This document shows positions 27,030 to 38,200 of a stretch of 64,000 nt of DNA, piece after piece (positions within the stretch are counted from its first letter, which is position 1; the number at the start of each line of letters is the position of its first letter). The translations under genes and the position numbers were made by a program. Below the pieces are notes generated by a model. The model worked only from the letters and a program-made list of their open reading frames with translations, was not told the DNA's origin and did no database searches. Origin of the DNA: Bryobacterales bacterium (GTDB lineage Bacteria; Acidobacteriota; Terriglobia; Bryobacterales; Bryobacteraceae); NCBI GenBank assembly GCA_019261985.1, contig JAFAQY010000121.1:124001-188000 (forward strand). The letters run 5' to 3'.

Positions 27030-27069
27030 GCACTCCGCGGGGGGCGCAAGCGCCAGGGAGGAGGAAAAT

Positions 27070-29247
27070 ATGAGCAAGGCTCAGCGATTCTTTTCTTACT
27101 TGTATTGGTTACGAATCCCGTTGCTGATGACTGCCGTGCTGGCCCTAGCCCTACCCGTTGGTTTCGACACGGCGCTGTTCCGGGGTTTGACCGATCTCGA
27201 GCCGCGCGAAGTGAATTGGGTGTCCTTCATGGCGTTTTTAGCCGTAGGCACGATGATCGCGACAGTTAATCTGTTGCTGCTGTATGGCGGGGTCCGGATG
27301 CTCGGCCAGCCTTTGCCCAAAAACATCAATCCGCCTTGGCGTTTGGCGGTTTTGATATTAGGGCTGGCCGTGTACATTTCGTTTCTGGTTTGGCTCTCGG
27401 GCTATACGGTCGCAGAAAACCTGCACACGTCAGCCTGGAAGTTCGCGGCGCATGCGCTGTACGGCTGGTTCTTGGCCTTAGGCGCGATCTTAGGCTTGAC
27501 GGTGCTGCAAATGTGGTTCGCAACGCCGTTCCCGGGGATGCCTGCCGGGCCATTCTTAATCATTCCGTTCGATAAGATTCCCTTGCTGGGCGACCTTTTG
27601 GGCGACCTCCATAAGCGGCGTTCGCCGTGGGCAAGCGTCAAGATCAAAACCCCAGCGGTGCCATTGGGACCGGGCTACACGGAAACCACGCAGAACGTGA
27701 AATTCGTCCTGCCGGGAATCAGTTTCGCATTATTTATCTTTGCGCTATACATCGCGATCTATATCGTCTCGGGCGTTTCCGCCGCCTGCGATCTTCGCGA
27801 TCAAATTGGTTGTGCGCTTTTGCGCAAGCCGCACTTTATCCCGACGCTCTTCTGGGTTCTTCAGGGCCTTGCGCTCGTGTGCTGGCTATTGACCGCTCTC
27901 GCTTATTGGCTGGATCGTTATCGTATTCCGCTGGAAGCATTCGTTGCGATGTATCTTGTCGCGATCTCGTTTTTGCCAGGGAGCGCCGACGCAGATCACT
28001 TTTACAAGACCGTTGGGGCCAGAGTTCCTTACACCCAGCGTTTGACGCCGAAAGAGGTCCTCAAACAATCGCGATTTCAGGAACGGGCCATCTTAGTCGC
28101 CGCGGCCGGTGGAGGCATTCAATCCGCGGCTTGGACGGCCCAGGTGCTTACGGCCCTTCACGATCAATTGAAAGCTCAGAATTTTGACCAGGATGTCGCG
28201 GCGATTAGCCGAGTTTCGGGCGGATCGGTGGGAACGCTGTTTTATTTAAGATCGCTCCCAGCTTTTCCTGGGTACACCGGGAAATTTAATCCCGTGCACG
28301 GCGCCGAGGCGTCGAGCTTGGAAGCCGTCGCCTGGGGACTTGTACAGCCAGACCTGTTTCGAGTGCTCCTTCCAGCATTCGCGCGTCCGTGGGGGAATCT
28401 CGACCGCGGCTGGGCTCTGGAACGCTCTTTCGCGAAAGCGGCTGATATTGCGGACGAAAAGGGTGTTACGCTGTCCGAACTCGCCGCCGCTGTTAACAAT
28501 AGTTTTCCCGTGGTGATCTTCAACTCCACCGAAGTGGAGACTGGCAAGCCGCTGGTATTCAGCAATTCGCAGTTTCCTGACTTGACGGAAGAGCAGACGT
28601 TGCTGAACCGAGAGCAGGCCGATGTTTTCCAATGCCAAATACCCGGCCGTGATGTGCGCGTAGAAACCGCCGTCCGGATGTCGGCAAGCTTTCCGTATGT
28701 TTCACCCAACGCGCGCCCGGGCGACTGCGGCGATCACGCCGGATATCATTTGGCTGACGGAGGCTACTACGATAACTATGGCATCACGACGTTGAATTCC
28801 TGGCTTCGGGAAGGTCTAGGCAGGGAAACCTTTGCGGGCGGTTCTGTAAAGAAGCGTTCCTTTCTTATAATCCGAATCGTCGCTTTTCCAAAGGACGCCA
28901 CCGCGAATGCGGACGACCAAAAGTGGTACTACCAGATCGTCTCTCCGGCGTTGACAATTTACAATGCCCGGGGCGCCGGCCATATCGACCGCGACGATGC
29001 TGAGTTGTGGACTCTCCAGAACGCCCTCGGCAGAGCCGGCATCGATTATCGGGAGGTGGAATTCCGTTACAGTCCCGATTCTCCCGCTTCCAGGGAGATG
29101 TGCACGACATTTCGCGATAAACCCGTCTCGCCGCCGCTTTCGTGGCATCTTTCGCATCGGGAGCAGGAGTGTATTACGAAAGCGTGGAATGAACTTCCGC
29201 AGGATCGTGTCGAAACAGTGAGGCAATTCCTGACGGGAGCGCACTAG
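27070..29247 (+). CDS. Membrane-anchored patatin-like phospholipase
   Basis: 725 residues from ATG 27070, with GGAGGAGG just upstream. A longer in-frame ATG at 27019 lies before that ribosome site. The first roughly 310 residues hold several membrane helices (for example LYWLRIPLLMTAVLALALPV). The C-terminal half is a patatin domain. It contains an oxyanion loop (AAAGGGIQSAAWTAQ), a serine nucleophile in SRVSGGSVGTLF (around residue 382), and the catalytic aspartate in HLADGGYYDNYG (around 563). It probably cleaves acyl esters of lipids at the membrane. The combination of a polytopic N-terminus with a patatin domain is uncommon. It ends two bases before the convergent pgk stop. Confidence 0.82.
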   Translation: MSKAQRFFSYLYWLRIPLLMTAVLALALPVGFDTALFRGLTDLEPREVNWVSFMAFLAVGTMIATVNLLLLYGGVRMLGQPLPKNINPPWRLAVLILGLAVYISFLVWLSGYTVAENLHTSAWKFAAHALYGWFLALGAILGLTVLQMWFATPFPGMPAGPFLIIPFDKIPLLGDLLGDLHKRRSPWASVKIKTPAVPLGPGYTETTQNVKFVLPGISFALFIFALYIAIYIVSGVSAACDLRDQIGCALLRKPHFIPTLFWVLQGLALVCWLLTALAYWLDRYRIPLEAFVAMYLVAISFLPGSADADHFYKTVGARVPYTQRLTPKEVLKQSRFQERAILVAAAGGGIQSAAWTAQVLTALHDQLKAQNFDQDVAAISRVSGGSVGTLFYLRSLPAFPGYTGKFNPVHGAEASSLEAVAWGLVQPDLFRVLLPAFARPWGNLDRGWALERSFAKAADIADEKGVTLSELAAAVNNSFPVVIFNSTEVETGKPLVFSNSQFPDLTEEQTLLNREQADVFQCQIPGRDVRVETAVRMSASFPYVSPNARPGDCGDHAGYHLADGGYYDNYGITTLNSWLREGLGRETFAGGSVKKRSFLIIRIVAFPKDATANADDQKWYYQIVSPALTIYNARGAGHIDRDDAELWTLQNALGRAGIDYREVEFRYSPDSPASREMCTTFRDKPVSPPLSWHLSHREQECITKAWNELPQDRVETVRQFLTGAH

Positions 29248-29249
29248 GC

Positions 29250-30416
29250 TTACCGCTCCAGCGCCTTCACCCCCGGCAACTCGATCCCCCCAAGGAACTC
29301 CAGCGACGCCCCGCCGCCGGTCGAAATATGGCTGATCTTATCGGCGACTCCCGCCGACTTGATCGCCTTCTCCGAATCCCCGCCGCCCACCACGCTGACC
29401 GCGCCTGAATCCGCTACCGCCTTAGCGAGCGCGACGGTGCCGCGGTCGAAGGGCGGCGTCTCGAAAACGCCCATCGGTCCATTCCAGATAATGGTTTTCG
29501 CTCCCGCAATCGCTTTCGCGTAAGCCTCGGTCGTTTTCGGCCCGATGTCCAAGGCCATCATTCCATCGGGAATTTTGTCCACCACTTTGGTCTCGACGCC
29601 CGGCTTCAGTTCCGCCGCGACCACGTGATCCACGGGCAGCATCAGCTTGTCTCCCGCGCTCTGCATCAGCTCGCGCGCGAGGTCGATCTTATCCTCTTCC
29701 ACCAGCGATTTTCCCGTGAATTCGCCCCGCGCTCGCAGAAATGTGTACGCCATCGCGCCGCCGACCATCAGCCGGTCCACGACCTTCATCAGATTTTGAA
29801 TTACTTCGATCTTGTCCGAAACTTTCGCCCCGCCCAAAATCGCTACACACGGCCGAGCCGGGTTCTTGGTTGCCTTGGTGAGGTATTCGATCTCCTTATC
29901 CATCAGCAGGCCCGCCGCGGCTTGCTTTACATAGGCGATCATCCCCACGGTAGACGCATGCGCCCTGTGGGCTGACCCGAATGCGTCGTTTACATACACG
30001 TCACAGAGCTTCGCGAGCTGCTTCGAAAACGCGGGATCGTTTTTTTCTTCCTCTGCGTGAAAACGCAGGTTTTCGAGCAGCAAAACTTCGCCGGGCTTCG
30101 GAAGCATCGCTTCCACCCGTGGCCCCACGCAATCCGGCGCCATAGCCACCGGCCGTTCCAACAGCTCCGCTAACCGGGCCGCAACGGGCTTCAGACTCAT
30201 TTCCGGGTTCGGTTTACCTTTCGGCCGGCCCAGATGGCTCGCCAGAATCAAAGCCGCGCCGTGATCCAGAGCATATTGAATGCTGGGCAGCGAAGCGCGA
30301 ATGCGCTTATCGCTGGTGATTTCCTGTCCTCCCGGCGCGAGCGGCACATTGAAATCCACGCGCATGAAGACGCGCTTACCAGATAAATCTGAGTCGCGTA
30401 TCGATACCGTTTTCAT
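29250..30416 (-). CDS. pgk: Phosphoglycerate kinase
   Basis: 388 residues, the standard bacterial length. Transfers phosphate from 1,3-bisphosphoglycerate to ADP in glycolysis. Key segments are [12 protein letters not shown], the substrate motif [12 protein letters not shown], the hinge region with [14 protein letters not shown], and the nucleotide motif [20 protein letters not shown]. The C-terminus ([16 protein letters not shown]-like) is complete. Start at 30416 is preceded by AGGAGA. gap is not adjacent, unlike many genomes. Confidence 0.97.
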   Translation of the reverse strand: MKTVSIRDSDLSGKRVFMRVDFNVPLAPGGQEITSDKRIRASLPSIQYALDHGAALILASHLGRPKGKPNPEMSLKPVAARLAELLERPVAMAPDCVGPRVEAMLPKPGEVLLLENLRFHAEEEKNDPAFSKQLAKLCDVYVNDAFGSAHRAHASTVGMIAYVKQAAAGLLMDKEIEYLTKATKNPARPCVAILGGAKVSDKIEVIQNLMKVVDRLMVGGAMAYTFLRARGEFTGKSLVEEDKIDLARELMQSAGDKLMLPVDHVVAAELKPGVETKVVDKIPDGMMALDIGPKTTEAYAKAIAGAKTIIWNGPMGVFETPPFDRGTVALAKAVADSGAVSVVGGGDSEKAIKSAGVADKISHISTGGGASLEFLGGIELPGVKALER

Positions 30417-30475
30417 TTATTCTGTCTCCTAGGTGTTGTCAAAAACCGGCAGTTTTATAGTGTGTGATCCGTCCA

Positions 30476-33400
30476 ATGCGCAAACTTTCACTCTTTCGAA
30501 TCCATTGGTGCGCAGCCATATTAGCGCCTGCTATTTTCGGCCAGTCGTACAACGTAATGACTGTAGCCGGAACTACTCGTCTTAAACCCGGCAATCCGGC
30601 AACTTCCACGCCCCTCAGGCTTCCTTACGGAGTGGCCCAAGATGCGGCCGGAGTGGTTTACATCGCCGATCAGTTCGATAATCGCATTCTTCGCGTGGCG
30701 GTCGACGGCTCTATTCAGATGGTCGCCGGTACCGGTCAAGCCGGATTTTCGGGCGACAACGGTCCCGCTCTTGCGGCCGGCTTCAACGAGCCTCGCGCCA
30801 TCCGCTTGGACCCCAAAGGCGCGGCGCTTTACGTAGTCGATTACAACAACAACCGTGTGCGCAAGATCGACCTTGCGAAGGGAACGGTTACGACTGTAGC
30901 CGGGAACGGAGACTTCCATTCTACGGGCGATCATGGTCCCGCCACGCAGGCGGGCATGGCGCCGGACGACGTCGCGGTGGGCGCCGATGGCAGCGTGTAC
31001 GTGGCCGAATTCCTCAATAACGTAATTCGCAAAGTTTCCCCAATCGATGGAACTATCACCACGATTACCGGGAACGGAATCGCCGGCTATGGAGGCGATG
31101 GCGGACCCGCGGGATCGGGGCTCGTGAATGGACCTACAGGCATTTCGGTCGATTCCCAAAACGTGATTTATTTCGCCGACTATTTCAACAACGTCGTCCG
31201 GCGGATCAATCAAACCTCCGGCATCATCGACACATTCGCGGGAACCGGGGAGTTGGATATAGCGGACGGGTCACCGGCGAAAACTGCTCCCCTCCCGCTG
31301 CCGGTAGCAACCGCCGTTGAATCCAACGGAAACATCCTCGTATTGATGGCCTTGAACTTCCTCCAGCGAGTCACCGCTTCCGACGGCCTGATTCATACAA
31401 TTGCCGGAGGAAGCAACATCGGATTCGGAGGCGATGGAGGGCCGGCCGCCTTCGCGGCGCTCGCTTTCCCCCAATATGTAGCCGCCGCGGCGAACGGCGA
31501 TATCCTGCTCGCCGACTCGGGAAATTATAGGGTGCGCCGCATTCGATCGAACATCATCAACACCATCGCCGGTACGGCGATTAACGACAACATTCCAGCT
31601 ACTTCAGCGTTCCTGAATCAGCCGAGTAGCGTCGTTGGGACAGCAAACGGGAATTTCCTTATTGCCGATACGAATGATAATCGCATCCGGATGGTCACCA
31701 ATGGAAGTATTACCAACTTCGCGGGTACAGGTGTATCGGGAAGCACCTCGGGCCGGCTCAGCGCGCCCACGGGCGTATCGCGCGACCAACAAGGCAACGT
31801 CTATGTCGCGGACTGGGGCAACGACCGGATTGTCCGCTACGTTCCCGGAGGCGCGCCCGCAGTCGTGGCAGGCGGTAGTGGCACCGGCTTCAGCGGGGAT
31901 CATGGTCCGGCGACGCAAGCCAAGCTGAATGGACCGACTGCCGTGGTTGTCGATGCCGCAAATAATCTTTACATCGCCGATAGCTTGAACTGCCGCGTTC
32001 GAATGGTCGATAGTAACGCAATCATCACCACCTTGGCTGGAAACGGTCAATGCTACTTCTCGGGCGACAATGGCCCCGCTGCTCAGGCAGGCGTCGTCCC
32101 ACTCGCCGTTGCGCTCGATAACGGCGGTAATCTTTTGATCGCGGATTCAACCAATCGCATCCGAAGCGTGAATCTAACCACCAAAATCATCACCACCATT
32201 GCAGGTGTCGGAACACAAGGGTACACCGGCGACGGTGGACTTGCGACCTTGGCCCAGCTCAGCAATCCAACCGGCATTTCCGTCGATGCGGCGGGAAGTA
32301 TCTATATCGCGGATAACGGCAATGAGGTGGTTCGCACAATGCGGGGCGGCAAAATCTTCACCATTGCCGGTACCACGGACGTTGCTTTTGATTTCGACTC
32401 GGGTCCGGCTCTGGCAGTCTCGATGGACCCAATCGATGTATTCGCGGATATCGATGGCGCCATCTACATCACCGATTTTTTCAACGATCGCATTCGGAAG
32501 CTCACCGCCGCCATTCCCGCAACGTTGACGATTTCCTCGGGCGATGGTCAAACCGGGTTCCCAGGCAACAAATTAAGAATCGCCGCCAAAGTCATCGACT
32601 CGGGGGGTAATCCTATTGCCGGCCTACCGGTTTCGTTTAGCACCGCGACAGGCGCCGCCCGATTGAGTTCGTCGTCCGTACTGACGGATGTTACGGGAAT
32701 CGCCGCGACTCAAGTCGTGCTGGGGAACTCTCCCGGGCCGGTCACAATTACCGCGTCAACCTCAGGCCTGCCCAGTGTGACGTTTACTCTTACGATCAAG
32801 CAACCTGCCGTCGCCGGACCGCAAGTCACTTCGATCGTAGGGGCGGGCCTCAGCGTCCCGCCGGTCCAGGCTTTATCTCCAGGCGGGATCGTGAGCGTGT
32901 TTGGCAACACATTCGGCGCGGGTCCTGCGTACCAGCAGGTCGGAAGCGCCGATTTGGTGAACGGCCAAGTGCCCACCGCTTTCAAGGGGATTTGCGTCGA
33001 CCTTTCGGGAGTGCGCGCGCCGATATTAGGCGCCTCCGATACACAGGTGAATATTTTGGTTCCGGCGCTGCAGGGCGCATCTGTCGCCGTAACCGTCATC
33101 TCGGGCTGCGGGACGGCCAACCAGGTCAGCAGCGGCCCCGTGAATGCACCCGTTCAATCCGTGGCGCCTGAATTCTTTTACTTCGCCACCAACGCGGACG
33201 GACACAATCCGGTAGCTGCCGCGGATGCCCTCACCGGGTCGTATATCGGATCGCCAAGCCTGTACCCAGGCCAAGGCTTTGCGCCGGCCCACTCCTCGCA
33301 ATATGTGACGATTTATGCAACCGGCTTCGGCGCGACGAATCCGAACGTGACTCCCGGACAATTTCCGCAGCAACAGGCAAGCGTTCCAGGCCCGGTGCGT

Positions 33401-33589
33401 GTGCTGTTGAACGGCGCCCAATTGCCCGATAGCAATGTCCTTTATGCCGGGGTCACGCCAGGCAGCCCAGGCCTGTATCAGTTGAACATTTTGCTGCCCG
33501 ACAACACGCCGAACGGCGATCTGCAAATCATCATCGAAATCGGAGGCGTGCAGAGCCCTCCCGGCGCTTACATCACGGTGCTGAATTGA
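30476..33589 (+). CDS. NHL-repeat secreted protein with Solibacter C-terminal domain
   Basis: About 1037 residues from ATG 30476; a GTG at 30464 is also in frame. A signal peptide ends IFGQ. Some twelve NHL-like units follow up to about residue 685. Several carry the GY/FxGDxGPA signature followed by xxYIADxxNxRIR, so it should fold into one or more beta-propellers. A bacterial Ig-like domain comes next (residues about 690-785, NPIAGLPVSFSTATGAARLS). The last 230 residues are the 'Solibacter uncharacterized C-terminal domain' type (YATGFGATNPN; VNILVPALQGA), strongly tied to this lineage. Likely exported and surface- or matrix-associated. The ligand is unknown. Confidence 0.85.
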   Translation: MRKLSLFRIHWCAAILAPAIFGQSYNVMTVAGTTRLKPGNPATSTPLRLPYGVAQDAAGVVYIADQFDNRILRVAVDGSIQMVAGTGQAGFSGDNGPALAAGFNEPRAIRLDPKGAALYVVDYNNNRVRKIDLAKGTVTTVAGNGDFHSTGDHGPATQAGMAPDDVAVGADGSVYVAEFLNNVIRKVSPIDGTITTITGNGIAGYGGDGGPAGSGLVNGPTGISVDSQNVIYFADYFNNVVRRINQTSGIIDTFAGTGELDIADGSPAKTAPLPLPVATAVESNGNILVLMALNFLQRVTASDGLIHTIAGGSNIGFGGDGGPAAFAALAFPQYVAAAANGDILLADSGNYRVRRIRSNIINTIAGTAINDNIPATSAFLNQPSSVVGTANGNFLIADTNDNRIRMVTNGSITNFAGTGVSGSTSGRLSAPTGVSRDQQGNVYVADWGNDRIVRYVPGGAPAVVAGGSGTGFSGDHGPATQAKLNGPTAVVVDAANNLYIADSLNCRVRMVDSNAIITTLAGNGQCYFSGDNGPAAQAGVVPLAVALDNGGNLLIADSTNRIRSVNLTTKIITTIAGVGTQGYTGDGGLATLAQLSNPTGISVDAAGSIYIADNGNEVVRTMRGGKIFTIAGTTDVAFDFDSGPALAVSMDPIDVFADIDGAIYITDFFNDRIRKLTAAIPATLTISSGDGQTGFPGNKLRIAAKVIDSGGNPIAGLPVSFSTATGAARLSSSSVLTDVTGIAATQVVLGNSPGPVTITASTSGLPSVTFTLTIKQPAVAGPQVTSIVGAGLSVPPVQALSPGGIVSVFGNTFGAGPAYQQVGSADLVNGQVPTAFKGICVDLSGVRAPILGASDTQVNILVPALQGASVAVTVISGCGTANQVSSGPVNAPVQSVAPEFFYFATNADGHNPVAAADALTGSYIGSPSLYPGQGFAPAHSSQYVTIYATGFGATNPNVTPGQFPQQQASVPGPVRVLLNGAQLPDSNVLYAGVTPGSPGLYQLNILLPDNTPNGDLQIIIEIGGVQSPPGAYITVLN

Positions 33590-34749
33590 GAGCGGCCCCA
33601 CAACCGCGCTGAGGCGATATCCGCGCCCTGCCGCAGCGACTTCAGCTTCAGCCACACCGCGGGCTCGATTACCCATTCGCGATTGGTGAATGTGCCAAAG
33701 CCACAGTCCACGCCGGCGATCACGCGCTCTTTGTCTCCCACGGCCGAAACCGCCTCTTCGATCCGCCGCGCCACCACTTCCGGGTGCTCCACAATGTTCG
33801 TGGTTGTGTCGACGGTTCCCGGAATCAGCACCATCTCCGGGGGCAGCGGGTTGCGGCGCAACGCTTCATATTCGTGTTGATGCCGCGGATTGGCAAATTC
33901 GATGCTGAGTGCTCCGGCGTGGGCCTGATACAGAACGGGCAGGATCGCGCCGAGCGGCACATCGTAAATGTGCGGGCCATCCCAATTTCCCCAGCAGCAA
34001 TGCAGCCGCACGCGGTCGCGCGGAATCCCGTCGATTGCCGCATTAATTGCCGCAACATGCATCTCGGCAGCTTTCACAAAATCGGGTTCGGAAAGATCGC
34101 GATAAAACATGGAGCGATCCATCGCAAGATCGGGCGAATCGATCTGCAGGATCAGCCCGGCCTCGGTGATCGTCCGGTACTCATTCCGCATCTCCCGCGC
34201 GAGCGCTGCCAGATACGATTGCTGCGAGTCGTACCACGCGTTGAGCATGGTGGTTGAAATAATTCCCGGCGAAGGCGCGGTCATGAAGCACTCGCTGAAC
34301 GCGTTCGCGGTCTTGGCGCTACGCTTTACTCGCTCGATCTCATTCTGTAAAGGAGCGGTATCGCGATAATGCAACTCGCCCCGGGCTTCCGGAGCATTCT
34401 GCATCCGGCTGCGCTTCGGGAAGCGCTGTATCAGCGCCTGGACCAACTCCGGAAATTCCTCGAAATCCCGCCCTCTCCGCCGCTTGGACTCGCCGCCGAA
34501 GCCCGACATCCGCTCCGGAACGTAAGTCTGAAAGCCCACGCGCTGCTGCTCCCCGTCGTTGCCAATGTCGATGCCGGCCTCGGCCTGCCTTTGCACAACA
34601 TGCAACACCGCGCGATCCATTTCCCGCGCCAGCAGGTCCGAGTCGAGCGTCTCGCCCTCTTCGCGGCGGATCAGAAGATCGGAAAGCGTCTCATTGCGCG
34701 GCAAGCTGCCGACGTGGGTTGTGAGAATGCGGTCGCGGCTGTGAAGCAT
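33568..34749 (-). CDS. Cobalamin-independent methionine synthase-like protein (MetE C-terminal type)
   Basis: 393 residues, about the size of the MetE catalytic barrel alone. The zinc/substrate motifs of the UROD/MetE-like superfamily are present: TTHVGSLPRN at the start, HCCWGNWDGPH (His and Cys ligands), and GVDCGFGTF (third Cys). Such core-only proteins include archaeal-type methionine synthases and epoxyalkane:coenzyme M transferase-like enzymes, so the acceptor thiol is uncertain. Its stop lies inside the tail of the oppositely oriented NHL gene, with 22 bases of overlap. Confidence 0.8.
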   Translation of the reverse strand: MLHSRDRILTTHVGSLPRNETLSDLLIRREEGETLDSDLLAREMDRAVLHVVQRQAEAGIDIGNDGEQQRVGFQTYVPERMSGFGGESKRRRGRDFEEFPELVQALIQRFPKRSRMQNAPEARGELHYRDTAPLQNEIERVKRSAKTANAFSECFMTAPSPGIISTTMLNAWYDSQQSYLAALAREMRNEYRTITEAGLILQIDSPDLAMDRSMFYRDLSEPDFVKAAEMHVAAINAAIDGIPRDRVRLHCCWGNWDGPHIYDVPLGAILPVLYQAHAGALSIEFANPRHQHEYEALRRNPLPPEMVLIPGTVDTTTNIVEHPEVVARRIEEAVSAVGDKERVIAGVDCGFGTFTNREWVIEPAVWLKLKSLRQGADIASARLWGRSQFSTVM

Positions 34750-34899
34750 GGAGTACCAGTATAGAAGGCGCCGCAGATGGCCCTTGAGTTTGCGTACATC
34801 ATAGCGCAGTTGATTCAGGCGTCCTTACTAAATTTGTCTTTCCACATCAGTGACATCCCAATAACCCTGTCCCTTTTATCCAGTACTGATGTAAATTAT

Positions 34900-34938
34900 G
34901 GGGCAGGCTGCCAGCCTGCGGCGGACTTCAGTCCGCCC
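34900..34938. repeat. Dispersed twin-hairpin repeat (clearest copy)
   Basis: The first stem is GCAGGCT / AGCCTGC around GCC (34903-34919). The second is GGCGGAC / GTCCGCC around TTCA (34920-34937). Both arms pair perfectly. The copy begins GGGGCAGG, the same head seen at 56753 and 62845. Confidence 0.75.
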
Positions 34939-35110
34939 ATAAAATCCCTATATGAACCGCCAAACTCAAATCCGAAACCGCCCGCCTGCTGGACTCCCGG
35001 CGAAGTCGCGAAAGCTTCTCTGCCAAACGAACCCACCAGTGAACAACCATCCTGATTTGTTAAAGTTGGCGCGCCTCGAAAACCTCCTGCTGATGAGCCA
35101 CTGGTCCTTG

Positions 35111-35158
35111 GTGGAGCACGCTTCAGCGTGCAACCGGGGCTTCAGCCCCGGCGCGCGG
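35111..35158. repeat. Twin-hairpin repeat, sequence-variant copy
   Basis: Head GTGGAG, then GCACGC-TTCA-GCGTGC and CGGGGC-TTCA-GCCCCG. The architecture is the same as the other copies although the stem sequences have changed. That suggests the fold rather than the base sequence is kept. Confidence 0.6.
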
Positions 35159-35272
35159 GTTCCAATCACGCTGACCGCTGCCTCGCAGCCGGTGGCGCGG
35201 AGGATTGGTTGTTGTCGCCTGTCCGCGGACTTTTGATATGCTAGCAGGACTCGCTTATTCGAGGTGGAGTTT

Positions 35273-38200
35273 ATGAAGCTACTCACATTTGCAGTTGGCT
35301 TGTCCCTTTTTTCCGCCGTCCTGTTCGGCCAGGCAGGTACGGGAACCATTACCGGCACCGTCACCGATCCGGCGGGCGCGGTGGTGGCGAACGCCGCTAT
35401 CGAAGTCCGAAACACAGAGACCAACGTTCCTTACCCCACCGTCACCACCGAAACGGGAGCTTACACCGTGCTGCGGCTGCCTCCGGGTCCCTATAGCGTC
35501 ATCGTGACCGCCGCTGGTTTTAAAAAACTCACGCGCGGCGGACTTACGGTGGACGCCGGGCAGACGCTGCCGCTCGATCTGACCCTCGAAGTCGGCTCGG
35601 CATCGGAATCGGTAACTGTCACCGCGGAAGCCACGCTGCTCAAAACCGAGAGCGGCGATCTTACGCACAACATCACGCTGGAGCAGTTGACCGATCTGCC
35701 TATTTTGGGCGTCGGCACGGCTAACGCGGGCAGCAACGGCATTCGAAATCCCTATAACGCTGTGATCTTTCTGCCCGGAGTAAGCTACTTCGCGAATTTC
35801 AACATGATTGTGAACGGCGCGCCAACAAACACCGCCGGGTATCGAATCGAAGGCCTCGATAACACCAACCACACCGTTGCCTTCGCCATCATGCAGAACA
35901 TGCCCAATGCCGACGCGATTCAGGAGATGGCGGTGCAGACCAGCAATTACGCCCCGGAGTTCGGGCAGGCCGGCGGCGGCCTTTTCAATATCACCATGAA
36001 GTCCGGCACCAACCAGTTCCATGGGACCGGGTTTGAATATTACGTCAACGAATTCTTGAACGCCGGCGATCCGTTTTCGTTTAACAGCGGCACGCCGGGC
36101 GCTCCCGCGGGTGGCAAGTACCGTCCCTCCAATCGCCGCAACGATTATGGCGGCACCTTCAGCGGTCCGGTTTGGATTCCCAAACTCTACAACGGCAAGG
36201 ACAAGACTTTCTTCTTTTTCTCCTACGAGCGCTACAAGGAAGACCAGGCGCTTACGTTCACCGATACTCTGCCCAACGCCATGTACCAGGCTGGCGATTT
36301 TTCGGCGATTTCTCCCAACGGCGGCGCGGGCTTCAACACCGCGCTGGGAGTTCCCGCCGGACCGATCGCGACCGATGCGCTCGGCCGTCCGGTGTTCGCA
36401 AATGAGATTTACGACCCGCTGACTCGATCCACAACTGGTGGCGTAGGCTTTGCGAATCCATTTCCGAATAACATGATTCCGCTCACCAGATTCAGCCCTG
36501 TAGCTTTAGCGGTCCAAAAGGTTTTACCCGCGCTTTCAAATAATGGCCTGTATAACAACTACAACGGTTATAACCTCGGAGAACGGATAACAACCATTCC
36601 GTCCATCAAAGTGGATCAGATTATCGGCTCGAAGCAGAAACTCGCCTTTTATTACCACCACACCGAAACGGACGCGCAATACACGACACCGAATGGCAAT
36701 GCGGACGGCCTGCCCGATCTGCTTACGGGCGCCCGCGGGTCGATTCCGATCGGCGGCCCCACTTACAGGGTGAATTACGACTACACCATTACTCCAACGT
36801 TGCTCGCGCACTTTGGTGCGGGATACTCGATGATCTATTTCTACGATCACAGTCCCTGGACGCAGCAGGGTAAGACCGTCGATTGCCAAGCCCTCTTACA
36901 ACTGCAGGGATGCGAGGGCAGCTACAACTTTCCAACCATCATTGCCGGAAATGTGACCAGCCCAATCAATCTCGGCGGAATGCAGCAATTGGGCAACGCG
37001 CTCCTGCACACCGCCACCCATACCGAGCGCCCTTCCTCTAATGTCAACATGACTTGGATCAGAGGGAGCCACACGTATAAAGCGGGCGCGGAGGTGTGGT
37101 GGCAAGCTCAAATCACCGCTCCGCCGACGGGAGTTGGCCTGACGTATGCCACTCTCTCTAACCCCGCGGTCATTGGACCGGCGCCCTCAGGGTCTGTGAC
37201 CAACGCCGGCGCGACGGGAATCCCTGCCTCTTTGGTAACCGGCGCGTACACTCCGGGTTTCCCATACGCCAATTTCCTGCTGGGCGATGTGACGGCGGCT
37301 ACGCAATATGCGCCCGTCGATGCGCGCATGTATAAAACGCAGTGGGCGTTGTTTCTCCAGGATTCCTGGAAAGTGACCCGCAAGCTGACGGTAGATTACG
37401 GTCTGCGCTGGGATTATGCCACCGCGCCGCGCGAATCTCACGGTCGGTCGGCCAATCTGGGCGTGAATGTGCCCAACCCGGCGGCAGGCGGGCGTCTGGG
37501 CGCGCCCATCTTTGAGGCCACCTGCAATTGCACGTTTGTATCGAACTATCCCTACGCCATCGGTCCACGGCTCGGCATTGCGTATCAGCTCGACGCGAAA
37601 ACTGTGTTGCGTGGAGGCTGGGGCCTTGCGTACGGCTTCGCTCCGGATATCAACATTCAAAACACGGCCAATATCACCAATACCGCCACCGGTGTCAGCG
37701 CGTATTTGCCGCTAAACACCCCGGGCACGATCCCGCAGCCTGCTTGGCCGAACTTCAGCGCAGGCCAAACGCCGCTGCCGGGCAGCATTACCAGCGGATT
37801 CCTTTCGTTTCTCGATCCCGGCGCCTCGCGGCCGCCGCGCCAGAATCAATGGAGCATCGGAGTTCAGCGCGAAATCACCCATAACACCGTGATTGAAGCG
37901 TCATACGTTGGAAATCGCGGCGTTTGGTGGACCGGTCCGCTCGGATATCTGAACCAGGTATCGCCGCAAGCCTTCGCGGCCTATGGTTTATCGCCGTACA
38001 CCAATCCCACGGACAACTTGCTTCTGGGGCAGACGCTGGCAAGTAGCCAGGTTGTTTCTCGTCTCGGCAACATCCTGCCGTATTCGGGCTATTCCACCGG
38101 TAACACTCTGCTGAATGCGCTGCGGCCGTTCCCCCAATTCAGCACAATTACCGTGACCAACTCCCCGACTGGCAATACCTGGTACGACTCTCTTCAGATG

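Larger units (their letters stand above)
34750..35272. other. Intergenic region with two twin-hairpin repeats
   Basis: A 523-base stretch between the MetE-like gene and the TonB receptor. The only structured items are the repeats at 34900-34938 and 35111-35158. Short frames here are unlikely to be genes. The last bases hold the ribosome site GAGGTGGAG for the receptor. Confidence 0.45.

Noticed and set aside
34777-35055. 92-codon plus frame in the gap before the TonB receptor
   Set aside because: It crosses the twin-hairpin repeat and has no ribosome site.
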